DNA of 64,000 nt from Morinoia aosen (GCA_030386875.1 CM059562.1:65408201-65472200), one strand, 5' to 3'; positions 25,945-37,268 are shown, numbered from the stretch's first letter. Numbers and translations: made by a program. The notes: generated from the sequence alone by a model not told the origin.

Positions 25945-27465
25945 AATATGAATGGAGTACAGATGTATGCGGAATATATCGAACATTCTGAGGGATGTGT
26001 AAAATTTAAAAAAAGTAAGCGTCATTTAAATCGCATGTTTAATTCACCTTCCCATTTCATCAGTTTTTTATATTTGTTATTTGATATTTTTCATTAATTC
26101 GACAACACTGGTCAATGCTGGTACGATGCTTACTTTCAAGTTTGAAGTTCATTGCAGTTATAACACATCGAATCGAACCTCTTATATTCATATCCTGCAA
26201 AAAAAATCATACAACTGTTAAACGAAAATAGTGATTAATTATTTTTAACTTACCACTGAACCGTAGTTTTTACTTAGTCTTATTCACTTTGCACCCCATT
26301 TTTTTCCAGTATTCTGAGCTCACATTGTGATTTGAAGCAGAACAAAAGGCTCTAAATATACGAAGTAGTATGTGTTATTGTTTTATGCACTTCGTCATTC
26401 GCTTACTTACAGTTCAAAACGATCAAAATAACGAGAATTCATTGGCAATTCATGTACGAGAACGATTCATAAAGCATGATTCTGATTTATTTCATCCAAG
26501 TTGGGAAAAAGAACGTTGCTGTTTTATGCTGAGTCACATCCGCAGCGAGCGTGTGTGACTCAAACTCATAAACGAGTCTTAGTTTGAAAAATATTCACAT
26601 GATCTACTAAGTTGAAAGTTAGGACTTACTACCTGTATTCAGGGCGTAGGAATAATATTTACACTGATGTCATAAACATTTACGAGCTTGTTCTCTTGCG
26701 TAGCTTGTACTAAATACGCACCAACGAAAAAGTGAATTTCCCATTGTTAGTGCCCATTTATCTGAATTAAGAGGAATTTCGACGAGTCTCACGACGAGTA
26801 TTTCTGATCGAACCGCGTTTTACTTCTCGTGGATCTTACATTGTAACACGATTGCAGTCGTCTAACTGTTTTGACTCTACGTATATGTACGCACAATACG
26901 TATTAGTGAAGTGCCAAGCGTACCAGCCAATCCTAACCCATGAACGTGACTTTGAAGTTAAATGTCTCGTTTTGCCACGCTTTGACATCAGATGCTAGTA
27001 TTTTTTGCAGGAGTACAGCGGTTTTTCCCTTTGCTTCGTTGAGCAGGGGCTTCTTCGCTGCACGCTAGCTGGTATTTTTTCAAATTCTTCTGCTCTAAAA
27101 AGTTGTCGAATCTTTCTCACTCCGAAAGTTTTAAGGAGCTCCAGTTATTCCCTAGAGGTTGAGGAGTGATAAGGCTGTGTGTAATATTTCATTTTAAAAT
27201 CTAGATGGATAATGTGTTTTGAGGAGCTCAGAGCCAATTATAGATGGTACTGAATGGGAACAAGCTGGGAACATTCGCATCTAATATTGCAAATGGTCAT
27301 TCTTGTTGGAATGGTCACCCATTGTCTGCGTGGCCGCGACATCCTTTGCATTTACTGTGAGCCATAGATTTTTTCTTGCTCTGAAACTTTGACTCTACCA
27401 ATTCAGATTACTAGAAACTGGAGGCAAAGAACGTAAATGTTGTTGAGAAAGCTTCACACAGAGGC
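25945..27465. other. Non-coding stretch between the mariner-like element and the minisatellite
   Basis: Only short frames occur (longest about 62 codons, 26370-26558). None is recognisable. Confidence 0.4.
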
Positions 27466-27943
27466 GGATTAATTTGAACTTGACTTTGATTAATTTGAAC
27501 TTGACTTGGATTAATTTGAACTTGACAAGGATTAAATTGAACTTGATTTGGATTAATTTGAACTTGACTTGGATTAAATTGAACTTGATTGGGATTAATT
27601 TGAACTTGACTTGGATTAATTTGAACTTGACTTGGATTAATTTGAACTTGACTTGGATTAATTTGAACTTGACATGGATTAAATTGAACTTGATTTGGAT
27701 TAATTTGAAATTGACTTGGATTAATTTGAACTTGACTTGGATTAATTTGAAATTAACTTGGATTAATTTGAAATTAACTTGGATTAATTTGAACTTGACT
27801 TGGATTAAATTGAACTTGATTTGGGTTAATTTGAACTTGACTTAGATTAAATTGAACTTGATTTGGATTAATTTAAACTTGACTTGGATTAATTTGAACT
27901 TGACTCGGATTAATTTGAACTAAACTTGGATTAATTTGAACTT
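27466..27943. repeat. 21-bp minisatellite array (left part)
   Basis: About 23 copies of GGATTAATTTGAACTTGACTT, with two common variants (TTAAAT for TTAATT, and GATTT for GACTT). Because 21 is a multiple of three, an open frame of 123 codons (27474-27845) reads a seven-residue repeat of the NLTWINL type. It is a by-product, not a gene. The array continues at 44643 on the far side of the LTR element, so that element landed inside it. Confidence 0.95.
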
Positions 27944-28116
27944 ATGCGGCATCTCCGCACATGTTTATCTGTAGTAGCACTTTCTGTATCTGGAGGACAC
28001 CTATAAAGGGCCGCACTTATCGAGGCCGGGTGCTCAATCCATCAACATCTCGTCTTCTGTCAACACCTAGCTAAATAAACTCCGTCAAGCTTCACAAGTG
28101 TTTCCCTGCCCGTACA
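27944..28116 (+). repeat. 5' LTR of the large gypsy element
   Basis: 173 bp. It opens with a small hairpin (TGCGG, CATCT, CCGCA), has a TATA box (TATAAA at 28002-28007) and a polyadenylation signal (AATAAA at 28074-28079), and ends GTACA. The short U3 leaves little room for enhancers. Confidence 0.95.
28002..28007 (+). promoter_or_regulatory. TATA box of the 5' LTR
   Basis: TATAAA lies within ACCTATAAAGGGCC, about 70 bp before the AATAAA signal, as expected for the U3-R boundary of a compact LTR. Transcription would begin about 30 bp downstream, near 28035. Confidence 0.7.
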
Positions 28117-28119
28117 TTT

Positions 28120-28137
28120 TGGTGGCCGACGTATGTG
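28120..28137 (+). other. Predicted primer-binding site
   Basis: TGGTGGCCGACGTATGTG begins three bases after the LTR. The leading TGG pairs with a tRNA CCA end. The tRNA was not identified. Confidence 0.6.
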
Positions 28138-28220
28138 GCGAACAGAACTCACATTCGCATAAGTGTGCAGTGGATAGCAATTGTCCAATTACTGGCAAGT
28201 TTGAACAGTATTAAATCCTG

Positions 28221-28445
28221 ATGTGTACCGGGAATAACAATCAACTCTGGCAACCGCAAGAAACTACAATTGTTTTCGGAATAGGTGTACCGAAAAGAGT
28301 GTTACAAGAAGCATACGCCCAAATCAGCATTTTTCTACATCACGATTTACCGCTGCGTACACGTGTTTTGGTATATGAAGCCGGCGACGATATCGAGCTG
28401 GTGTTTGAGCTGAAAATCGCTGCTTTCCCAGCGAATACCCAGTGA
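28221..28445 (+). CDS. Possible leader ORF of the gypsy element (74 aa)
   Basis: An open frame of 74 codons lies in the leader 100 bp after the LTR and well before gag. The peptide has balanced composition. Its second half alternates hydrophobic and polar residues (TRVLVYEAGDDIELVFELKI), as in beta strands, unlike the low-complexity frames elsewhere. No known domain was recognised. It ends upstream of a strong splice-donor candidate (28971), so a spliced leader exon would carry it. It may be a real accessory protein or a chance frame in the leader. Confidence 0.3.
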   Translation: MCTGNNNQLWQPQETTIVFGIGVPKRVLQEAYAQISIFLHHDLPLRTRVLVYEAGDDIELVFELKIAAFPANTQ

Positions 28446-28968
28446 AGAGACAATCGTGATACATCAGTGGAGTGCTACGAACAATTTTTATTGTGTGGAG
28501 ATAAATTACTACGATTGCATCACTAACAGTACCAGGATAAATTGTGTCAAAAACAGTACGAGTGTATATGGTATCAAAAACTGTAACCAGTGATAAGTGA
28601 TACGTACTACGATTTAAAAGTATCAATAACATCGTGCAACATCAGTCACCAATATTCCCAGCTCTTCAAAGCAGCAACAACATCGCAGTAGCAAGGCGAC
28701 GTGAGCTGCAGCTGTCTTCCGTGTTCACAGTTAAGTCTTTTTTAGAAATTTTTTTTTCTTTTTAGTGCTGGCTCGCTCTGTCTCCGGGCAGCTGGTTTTT
28801 TTGTTGCACTTCCTGCCGCGGATATTTTTTTTTGCCGTGCCCATTTCCTGTATAGCTCTGCAATCTGCATGCAGAGGTAGCGATCAGTCTCATTCTGTGC
28901 ATTGTGAGAGACAGCCGTGTCCGACGTATCTGGAAGTAGCTGGTTAACAACTATTTACCTTCTTATCG

Positions 28969-28976
28969 TCGTAAGT
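28969..28976 (+). promoter_or_regulatory. Candidate 5' splice site in the leader
   Basis: GTAAGT at 28971-28976 follows CGTC. It is a consensus-quality donor in the element's leader and could pair with the acceptor at 42378-42379 to make a subgenomic RNA for the downstream small membrane protein. Confidence 0.4.
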
Positions 28977-29437
28977 TTCAGATTTTTTTATATAATAGAA
29001 TAGGAGTGTTAGTGGAAGTGTCTGAAACACTTTGATGTTAATTTTTGAAGCCTTAAATTGATAGAAATTCACGTTTTTTGCTGTGGAGCAGCAATATTTT
29101 TTTCTAACGCCTTGTCAAGAGCTTTGTCGTGAGCTGAAGCAGTCACGTGTGCACTGTGCGATATTGTTGACCAGTAACAAGTTTTGTTGTGGCGCTAAAA
29201 ATTTAAATTTTCAGGATTGGTGACGCTACTCTTGTTTTTCAATAAGAGTATTGATGATAAAGTATTGATATTATTGATGTCATTATTTTTTGTGTGCAAT
29301 TAGTTAATTTTTGTGTGTATTACTTGCATTTCTGTGTTTATTATCATTCTCGGAGTACGATATTAATTTTTGAATGAATTTTAAGTGAATTCTGGTATTG
29401 AATTGTTGATTTTTAGTGGAATAGGGAATTTTTAAAT

Positions 29438-30819
29438 TGTCATGATTCTGCTGTGACTATACTCTACGCTGTGTTTAAATAAGCGTTAAGAAGAAAAAGT
29501 CTGCCTAGCTAGCGACTGAAATACCTTCGAAAAGACTGGCTTCCATAGAAATATCTTCTCGTCAATGAAGGCTGCATATTCTTGTCTCCACGAACTTCGC
29601 CCAGATATCGTCAACCGTCACCTTCAGCTCTACCAACATTGACATCATCAACCTCGTTGTTTGAAGGCGCACCTACGCACCCTCTACGAGTGCCACGTCA
29701 CAGCCAACGATGGCTTACCGGACTGCCAAACGCCTCCATTTGCTCAACGTATATTCTTTCCCTTTATTAGAGACTTAGGATCGTATTTACTCTGCGTAAA
29801 TTAACTGTCATCCAATCGTAAGTCTATTCTCTTCTAATTATATGACGACACTTGCCAATTCCGATTAAATTAACTAATGTAAAGCATTGGATCTATAAAG
29901 ACATGTTTGTTCTCAAGGCGGACAGCGTCTCAGGCTCCTGCGCTTGGTAGACGACGATCGGGGAGAAGCGTCCCAGCAATCGCAAAGCACAGTCACGTCT
30001 GTTTGTGTTCTCCCACCTCGCTGCTCTGGCCAGTCGGCCAGGCAGTGAAGGTTACCCACTTGTTATTCAATGAGTCGTGTATTGACTCTTAAGCTCCATC
30101 AACGACCGAGCTAAGTATCCTAATGTTTTCGTATTCCATACATTCTCGCCACTTTATTTCGCGTGGTAGGTTTAGATTCTGTACCCAAAATGTATCGCGT
30201 CAGGTTTATTGATGAATTAAATGTTTAGTATTTCGCAAGATAACTGATTCCGCGGAGACTTCACTTCATATAAAATGTGCTTATCGTAATTATCAATGTA
30301 TTAATGTTCAAGTAATGAAGGCTTCACCTGTTTATTTTGAGATCATGATGCGATCTCCTGTAACTGTATTTTCTGATAGATTAGAATAGTTTTGAGATTT
30401 GATGGTGTCACGATCATCTAGATTCATTGATATGACATGTTGTGCATCGTAAGTCAATCACTATCCTAACATGTAATCTATTGCTATTAGAAGGACGTCA
30501 TCATTTTAACAGAAATTTACGTTATAACAGCGTTGTCACTATCCTTAACGAGGCCCTATTCGATTTGCTATAATATTATATTTAATTGTAACTAATGACA
30601 TTGAAAAGTCACTGCATGTTTCGATCTTTAATGAAATTACAAAAATATAATAAATGAGGCCTTCTGTCTCGATCACCTACCTTGAGATTCCTGAAAGCGA
30701 TAAGTAAATGAGGATAATTAATACAAGAAAGAATTGCCTCCAAAAAATCGCACGACGAATAAATGCGACATTAATGGAAATTACGATTGCGGCTTCAATG
30801 AGAAACCAAGTTCGCGACA
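29438..30819 (+). repeat. 5' LTR of the nested non-coding element
   Basis: 1,382 bp with TATAAA at 29894-29899 and AATAAA at 30649-30654. Open frames of 61-62 codons (29582 and 29907) recur in the other LTR and are considered chance frames. Confidence 0.93.
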
Positions 30820-33796
30820 TATGGTGACAGCGGAGTGAGATTTTAAGTTTGTTTAATGATAATTTTGCTTAACCTTGCCGTGCTCACGCTCCGAAAGAGA
30901 CCGCTCAAATTTGTCACGCTTACCAATTACCGCTTAAAATTGTCACGCTTGCCAATTCCCAATCAAATTTGTCACGCTTACCAGCTATCAAAAAAAAAAA
31001 AAAATAGCATTACGATCTGCCGAACCAAATTAATAGTGTGATTAAGAAATTTATAGAATTCTAAAATTGTACTAATGCGTTTAATAATCCATACATTATA
31101 ACAGTTTGCATTTAAATCATTCCTATTTTATTATCATGTTGTACCCATTCGAACTATTTTGCTATTATTGTGTCTATTGTAGAACCATCTATATTCTCTA
31201 TTGTGTTTATTTACTGTGTAATTGTTCATATGTCTAATTGTGCATTGAATTCCCGTTGTGCCTTATTGATTTCTTTGAATAACCATGTTTCAGGTTAGCT
31301 GTTTGTAATTCTCTGATTGTGTTTTGCCCATTGTACTAATTATTCCCATTATGAAACCTCATATTTCATTATTATATTGTGTGTATTAATTGCCGACGTA
31401 TTTGGAATTACCAAATATGCAAAAGAATTAATTACAGTCGATCTACAGAAATAAATCCAAGCCTCATTCAATTAATTATCGCACATGTTACTGTATTCGA
31501 GCAATGAGTTGGAATAGGGCTCTGTGAAAATTACGCCTACGAGCCAAGCCATTAAACTACATGCGCCATTTTGTAATCGGCGAGGGCGACATGAGAACAA
31601 CACTGTTCATAACGCCGACTTTGAGATTCAAATCTTCAGACTGAGTTGAACGTTTAAAGCTATATCATCTTAGCTCGCCAAAGTTTAAACTATGTTTGTG
31701 AAGTTATCAACTCTAAAGTATGATTCGTAAACCTCCATAAAAAATCTCCTATGGATAATTGAATTTATACCTTATTAAAAATTAAATTTCATCCTCACCT
31801 GCTAAAGGAGACTCATATAAAAGAAAAATTCCATTCAAAACAACATTTTCCGCACATCAAAAATTTTACATACACTATGTATACTTATAGATTTGATATT
31901 TACTAAATTTACTGGTGCGAATTTATGTAATCTACTGGTAATTTCATTCCACGTCCATTTCAAATTTATCGCAATGTGTAACCATATGATTTCATGTTGA
32001 GAGGATGTTATATGAATGAATATTTACGTCTGGAATGTGGGTATTGAGATGCTATAGAGAGTGTGACATGGACAAGGCAGTGTATGCTGTGGTGTCGGAC
32101 GGTCTACCGAGCCTTTGTTTACATTCTGAGTCGCCCTCTGAGTCTGAACATCTGGCACTGCCTGACGCTCGATTCTTCCGACCCTCTTCCCTCTGCCCCC
32201 TATGCCGGAGTGACTGCTCTCTACATTCCTTTTTTCTCAAGGCCTAACGCTCGCTACCACGACCACTCGTGCTGCTCATAGTGAACTCTACCTTCATAGC
32301 ACATATCGAAGTGATGGTCTTATCTCAAACTCAACTGAAATGTTTAATGCTTAAATTTTAACGTAATGTTAAACGTGCACTACTTAAACATGATGATGTA
32401 GCCTTTTGATTCTATCATTTGTCATTCTTGATTGCTTGCCATATCTTATAGTCAGCGAATAAACTAATTACCACCGCAAATTGAATACTTGAATGTAATT
32501 CATGCGCATATCTGGATCATTGATTTTATTATAAAAAAAAAAAAAAAATTTTATTCTCTCAATGTTTATATGAATTATTGCATCGCAACAAAATGTAAAT
32601 GTTATTAAAATCAAGCGAATCTGATTCTAATTCAAAGATCATACCGCTCTGTCATTATCTAATTTCCAACGCGAGTATGTTATTAGAAATTTATGTAGTC
32701 TCTCTTTCTGCGATTCATAATTGTCACGTAATATCACGTCTAAGTTAAGATTGGAATTAAAATTAGGTTTATGTCCTCTTTGTGAACGCGAAGTAAAGTG
32801 GAGTGAATGAGGTGAACATGATATGGATGCGAATGCGTATGACTGCAACAAGGGAGTGGAAATCTCGGACTGATAAGGTCATTGAATAACCAAAACTGAA
32901 CTTTCAGTCATGGCGCCATGGACCAGTCGTGCACCGGCCGACAACCGGCATCACAAGGACGCGCTCGCCTTGTGTGGTGCACAACCACGTCGCACAGAGC
33001 ACGGGCTCAACCACAACCACCCCGCGCAACCCAGAGGGTAGACGGCAACGCCTGCGCACGCCGTGGACGTGAGCGAGTGGATGGACATACGCACGCACAG
33101 CGCGGCACCTGAGGCAGCGGCATGACGTCACAGCTCGGACGTCGGAGCTTGAGGCATACGCACCTACTCCAACACACCCCTACACGCACGCACGCACGCT
33201 TCGCGTACGAGCCTCAGCTGGTCAACACGCGACATGACGCAATCACACAGCTCCCACAGCAGGTAACATCGACGACGGAAGACGTGGCGGCGAATGAAGG
33301 GAGCGACGTTATGCTGCATTTACCAGCGAGCAGAGAAATGGGACAGCAGCGCTTCAAAAGATGACGACATCCCGCATAAGAGGAATACGTCCACCTTACA
33401 TCTCAGGCCCCGCGGAGTTATTTAACTCGAAAATTTCTGCAAGAGGAATCAAGTAATGGAAGCCCCTTCGACCCTAGACGGCCAAGGTATTTAAGGGACT
33501 TTGATCCCTGAAGTTCTTTAGCTTCACGACTGTTGTATACGGCGGTCATGACGACAAGAGGGGACGTCAACATCCGTTGTTAGGGGAATAGGTCCTGCCC
33601 AAGGACTACTAAACGGTTGTTCTCGCGTGACTTCCCCGTATCAGAGCACTTATTTGGAGCAAATCTTGTCGTCAAGCTTCACATCTGTTTCCTCGGAACT
33701 AAGCGTTATTTTAACGCATAGTCGCACGCGTTGAGGTCGAGTGAAGGAGAAGAAAAGCAGGAGCTTTTAAACAAAAAAACGCGACGGAGGGATATT
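30820..33796 (+). other. Interior of the nested element, non-coding
   Basis: A primer-binding site TGGTGACAGCGGAGTGAG starts at 30822, two bases after the LTR. Three units of about 29 bp containing TGTCACGCTTACCA lie at about 30905-30985. An A-run precedes AATAG at about 30991-31004 and another A-run lies at about 32533-32548. A strikingly GC-rich block (about 32900-33290) contains a CRE-type TGACGTCA near 33123-33130 and ACGC repeats. Purine-rich stretches (33741-33762 and GACGGAGGGA at 33784) are the likely polypurine tract. No protein frame exceeds about 80 codons. Confidence 0.75.
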
Positions 33797-35178
33797 TGTC
33801 ATGATTCTGCTGTGACTATACTCTACGCTGTGTTTAAATAAGCGTTAAGAAGAAAAAGTCTGCCTAGCTAGCGACTGAAATACCTTCGAAAAGACTGGCT
33901 TCCATAGAAATATCTTCTCGTCAATGAAGGCTGCATATTCTTGTCTCCACGAACTTCCCCCAGATATCGTCAACCGTCACCTTCAGCTCTACCAACATTG
34001 ACATCATCAACCTCGTTGTTTGAAGGCGCACCTACGCACCCTCTACGAGTGCCACGTCACAGCCAACGATGGCTTACCGGACTGCCAAACGCCTCCATTT
34101 GCTCAACGTATATTCTTTCCCTTTATTAGAGACTTAGGATCGTATTTACTCTGCGTAAATTAACTGTCATCCAATCGTAAGTCTATTCTCTTCTAATTAT
34201 ATGACGACACTTGCCAATTCCGATTAAATTAACTAATGTAAAGCATTGGATCTATAAAGACATGTTTGTTCTCAAGGCGGACAGCGTCTCAGGCTCCTGC
34301 GCTTGGTAGACGACGATCGGGGAGAAGCGTCCCAGCAATCGCAAAGCACAGTCACGTCTGTTTGTGTTCTCCCACCTCGCTGCTCTGGCCAGTCGGCCAG
34401 GCAGTGAAGGTTACCCACTTGTTATTCAATGAGTCGTGTATTGACTCTTAAGCTCCATCAACGACCGAGCTAAGTATCCTAATGTTTTCGTATTCCATAC
34501 ATTCTCGCCACTTTATTTCGCGTGGTAGGTTTAGATTCTGTACCCAAAATGTATCGCGTCAGGTTTATTGATGAATTAAATGTTTAGTATTTCGCAAGAT
34601 AACTGATTCCGCGGAGACTTCACTTCATATAAAATGTGCTTATCGTAATTATCAATGTATTAATGTTCAAGTAATGAAGGCTTCACCTGTTTATTTTGAG
34701 ATCATGATGCGATCTCCTGTAACTGTATTTTCTGATAGATTAGAATAGTTTTGAGATTTGATGGTGTCACGATCATCTAGATTCATTGATATGACATGTT
34801 GTGCATCGTAAGTCAATCACTATCCTAACATGTAATCTATTGCTATTAGAAGGACGTCATCATTTTAACAGAAATTTACGTTATAACAGCGTTGTCACTA
34901 TCCTTAACGAGGCCCTATTCGATTTGCTATAATATTATATTTAATTGTAACTAATGACATTGAAAAGTCACTGCATGTTTCGATCTTTAATGAAATTACA
35001 AAAATATAATAAATGAGGCCTTCTGTCTCGATCACCTACCTTGAGATTCCTGAAAGCGATAAGTAAATGAGGATAATTAATACAAGAAAGAATTGCCTCC
35101 AAAAAATCGCACGACGAATAAATGCGACATTAATGGAAATTACGATTGCGGCTTCAATGAGAAACCAAGTTCGCGACA
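33797..35178 (+). repeat. 3' LTR of the nested non-coding element
   Basis: A direct copy of 29438-30819 at a constant offset of 4,359 bp with no visible indel. One substitution was found, at 33958. Confidence 0.93.
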
Positions 35179-35180
35179 AA

Positions 35181-35189
35181 ATGACTTAA
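35181..35189 (+). promoter_or_regulatory. Minimal upstream ORF before gag
   Basis: ATGACTTAA is a two-codon upstream frame ending 13 bases before the gag start codon. It is part of the host element, next to the site where the nested element inserted. It could lower or tune gag translation; this is inference only. Confidence 0.3.
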
Positions 35190-35202
35190 GGAAATACGAC
35201 AC

Positions 35203-36633
35203 ATGTCGGATTATTCTGATTCTTTGGACAGTGAGGACGAAGTAGTTCGAACAGAGGCTACGGTAACTAAATTCGGTCGTATTTCTAAACCTAGAGTAAC
35301 TAGTGTGACTCAAGTACCGACCATGGCGACCCCAACAACAGCAGGGCCTAGTTCTAGTGTTCCTAGTAATGTTAACACGACACAGTTTGCACGTGATATT
35401 GCTGCAAATATAGTTGTACCTCCTGTCGGAACGATAATGACGAACGCAGAGCTCCCCATCTTCAGGGGAAGAAGACGAGTCCATGATGGAGAGTTCCTAG
35501 AAAATAAGAGTTTTCATACTCATATACAGAATCTCAAGGCATACATGTCCTTGTTGCCTGATGCCACTAGTGACGAGCGTCGTAAGGAATTTTTGGTACG
35601 CTCGGCTAACAAGAACGTAGGAGATTTCAATAGCGTCGTTACGAAATTAGTTAATGCGGACCTCAATTATTCTTTTGATCAGGTAGTTCAGATTCTTGAG
35701 GACATTTACGTTTCGCGTGGAGAGAAGAGTATTCATGCATTGGCTTGCGACCTAAACGAGTTGCAATTAGTTAAAAATAATGCACTAGCTGCTCAGATCG
35801 TCAATGCTTTTTCGAAAATAAGGAAGCTAACCGAGAGTATTCTTAATTCAAACTCGCTAGGGTGGCAGCGCCACGCGTATTTTCAGAACTGCACGAATCA
35901 GGCTGAGTTAAAAAAATTCGTGGGCGACAGCATGTCGTACAGTCTGGCTTTATCAACGTTAGGTCCGCTTTTTGATGAGTCGTTCGCTAGAAAAATTTTT
36001 GAAACACAATTTTCCACGGCGGAGGAATTGCTCGCTAGGTTAATTTCAGCTGTGCGCAACCAATCCGAGACAAAAAAGATACTTGCGCAGAAAGTTCCGG
36101 TCAGACACGAAAGTGAAGTTTACGTAGGTGAGGTAAACAGTGAATTGGAAGAAGTTTTTGAAGAGCCAGATCACAATGAAGTGTTCTACGGTAGTGTAGG
36201 AGGTTACCGGAGGAGTTATCGACCAGGAATGAGGAGGATTGTTCCTAGACCTTGGCTAAGGAATCCCCGAATTAGAGGTAGAGAGTTAAACAGTTATGTA
36301 GGAGATCGAAGTAGCGGCTCCTTAGAGTGCAACATGGTTAAATCAGATAGCGGTAGTTCTGGTCAATTCGGAGGAAATTCAGGAACGAAAAAAGCGGGAT
36401 TTCCGTACTGTAACTCATGTTCCATGGTAGGGCACTTTGAATGTAGAGGTCAAAGAGGTCAGTTTCCGAGAGGATGCTTTGCCTGCGGTGGAACTCATGT
36501 AGTAAAGAATTGTAGAGCGAGCGGTACGGAAGTCCGTAACTATAAGGCGTATTTACGCGGTAGAGGTAGCACAAACCGTGGTCAAAGTGAAGTTCATTGG
36601 GCGGAGAGCACGTCAAGCGATTTTTTAAACTAG
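35203..36633 (+). CDS. gag: Gag polyprotein of the large gypsy element
   Basis: 476 residues. The first in-frame ATG after a TGA at 35182 was chosen. The first 80 residues are Ser/Thr-rich and acidic; about 85-310 would be the capsid region (helical, no motif visible by eye). A basic Arg/Gly-rich stretch (about 325-370) precedes two cysteine-histidine clusters. These are CNSCSMVGHFEC at 403-414 and CFACGGTHVVKNC at 425-437 (C-x2-C-x3-H-x4-C, one residue short of the usual CCHC knuckle). Gag packages the RNA and forms the particle. The ORF ends with a slippery TTTAAAC directly before TAG, where ribosomes would shift -1 into the protease frame. No internal stop is present. The 5.7-kb nested element lies just upstream and would disturb expression. 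Confidence 0.9.
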   Translation: MSDYSDSLDSEDEVVRTEATVTKFGRISKPRVTSVTQVPTMATPTTAGPSSSVPSNVNTTQFARDIAANIVVPPVGTIMTNAELPIFRGRRRVHDGEFLENKSFHTHIQNLKAYMSLLPDATSDERRKEFLVRSANKNVGDFNSVVTKLVNADLNYSFDQVVQILEDIYVSRGEKSIHALACDLNELQLVKNNALAAQIVNAFSKIRKLTESILNSNSLGWQRHAYFQNCTNQAELKKFVGDSMSYSLALSTLGPLFDESFARKIFETQFSTAEELLARLISAVRNQSETKKILAQKVPVRHESEVYVGEVNSELEEVFEEPDHNEVFYGSVGGYRRSYRPGMRRIVPRPWLRNPRIRGRELNSYVGDRSSGSLECNMVKSDSGSSGQFGGNSGTKKAGFPYCNSCSMVGHFECRGQRGQFPRGCFACGGTHVVKNCRASGTEVRNYKAYLRGRGSTNRGQSEVHWAESTSSDFLN

Positions 36634-37268
36634 GTGAAGGTAGTAAGGGGGATTTGAAACAGGTTGAGCCCGAGGTAATTAGCGGTACCAACCTCGTTAA
36701 ACTAGAGACCGTGGCAAAAATTCCAGATACCACCGAGATAACCAAATCGTATGTTGACCCCTTGTTTCAGTGTAAAAATAGATATAATTTGTTGCAAGAC
36801 GAAGAGCTTGAAAATGCTCATTGTCAAAGCACGACTGTAGAGTCATATTTTGCTGTAAGCGTTGTAAAAAATGTTGATAAAAATGATGGATTAGTATCAT
36901 TCAAGGATTGCAACAAACCGACCATTATTCTCAAAAATAATGACCAGTATTTAAGCGCTTTGCTTGACAGCGGCTCAGAGAAATGTCTTATCAGTTACAG
37001 ACAGGTTAAAAATTTGAGCGAAGAAGTCAAACCAAGTCACTTGAGAGTAAAAGGGATCAACGGGAAGAGTGACGTCACAGGTGAAGTAGAGTTATCTATT
37101 AAAATTCCCGGCACTAATAAAGTAATTAAAACAAGTGCACTTGTTGTAAAAGAAGCTCGATTTAATTATGACCTGATACTGGGTCGAGATGTATTAAAGG
37201 ATGCCGTTATTAACTTTAAAAAAAAGAACTTCTTTGGAATAATATTCCAATTCCTTTTCAAGATTTAA
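36597..37268 (+). CDS. pro: Retroviral-type aspartic protease frame
   Basis: The frame is open across the gag end and enters protein-like sequence after the frameshift at 36630. The protease core has LLDSGSEKCLIS (residues 122-133, DSG in place of the common DTG) and LILGRDVL (193-200), as in Ty3/gypsy proteases that cleave Gag and Pol. About 90 residues before the core are unassigned. The frame closes at TAA 37266-37268, but protein-like sequence continues in the -1 frame from A AAA AAG at 37220-37226. Having the protease in its own frame between gag and pol is like the gag-pro-pol plan of some retroviruses. Alternatively one A was lost from an eight-A run. Confidence 0.85.
   Translation: MGGEHVKRFFKLGEGSKGDLKQVEPEVISGTNLVKLETVAKIPDTTEITKSYVDPLFQCKNRYNLLQDEELENAHCQSTTVESYFAVSVVKNVDKNDGLVSFKDCNKPTIILKNNDQYLSALLDSGSEKCLISYRQVKNLSEEVKPSHLRVKGINGKSDVTGEVELSIKIPGTNKVIKTSALVVKEARFNYDLILGRDVLKDAVINFKKKNFFGIIFQFLFKI
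36624..36630 (+). promoter_or_regulatory. Gag-protease -1 frameshift site, T TTA AAC
   Basis: The heptamer lies in the correct phase (zero-frame codons TTA AAC) directly before the gag TAG at 36631. A -1 slip makes the next codon CTA at 36630, in the protease frame, which is open from there. TTTAAAC is one of the most efficient eukaryotic slippery sequences. A downstream RNA structure was not assessed. Confidence 0.75.
37220..37226 (+). promoter_or_regulatory. Protease-pol -1 frameshift site, A AAA AAG
   Basis: Zero-frame codons AAA AAG sit at the end of an eight-A run. Slipping -1 makes the next codon GAA at 37226, in the pol frame, which is open to the mariner insertion and resumes in the same frame beyond it. 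The alternative is a simple one-base deletion in the A run of this copy. Confidence 0.55.

Larger units (their letters stand above)
29438..35178 (+). mobile_element. Nested non-coding LTR retroelement (LARD-like)
   Basis: 1,382-bp direct repeats begin TGTCATG and end GCGACA, at 29438-30819 and 33797-35178. They have a 4-bp target duplication AAAT (29434-29437 and 35179-35182). The repeats appear to differ at a single position (29599 G, 33958 C), so insertion was recent. A TGG-type primer-binding site follows the first LTR and purine-rich sequence precedes the second. The 2,977-bp interior has no gag or pol frame. It must therefore be moved by proteins of another element, as in LARDs. It sits in the leader of the larger gypsy element, 20 bp before the gag start codon. 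Orientation is inferred from the primer site and polypurine positions. Confidence 0.93.

Noticed and set aside
27474-27845. 123-codon open frame with NLTWINL repeats
   Set aside because: It is a by-product of a 21-bp minisatellite whose length is a multiple of three; no start context or other support.
29582-30092. Frames of 61-62 codons present twice (also at 33941 and 34266)
   Set aside because: They repeat only because they lie in the two LTRs of the nested element; no motif.
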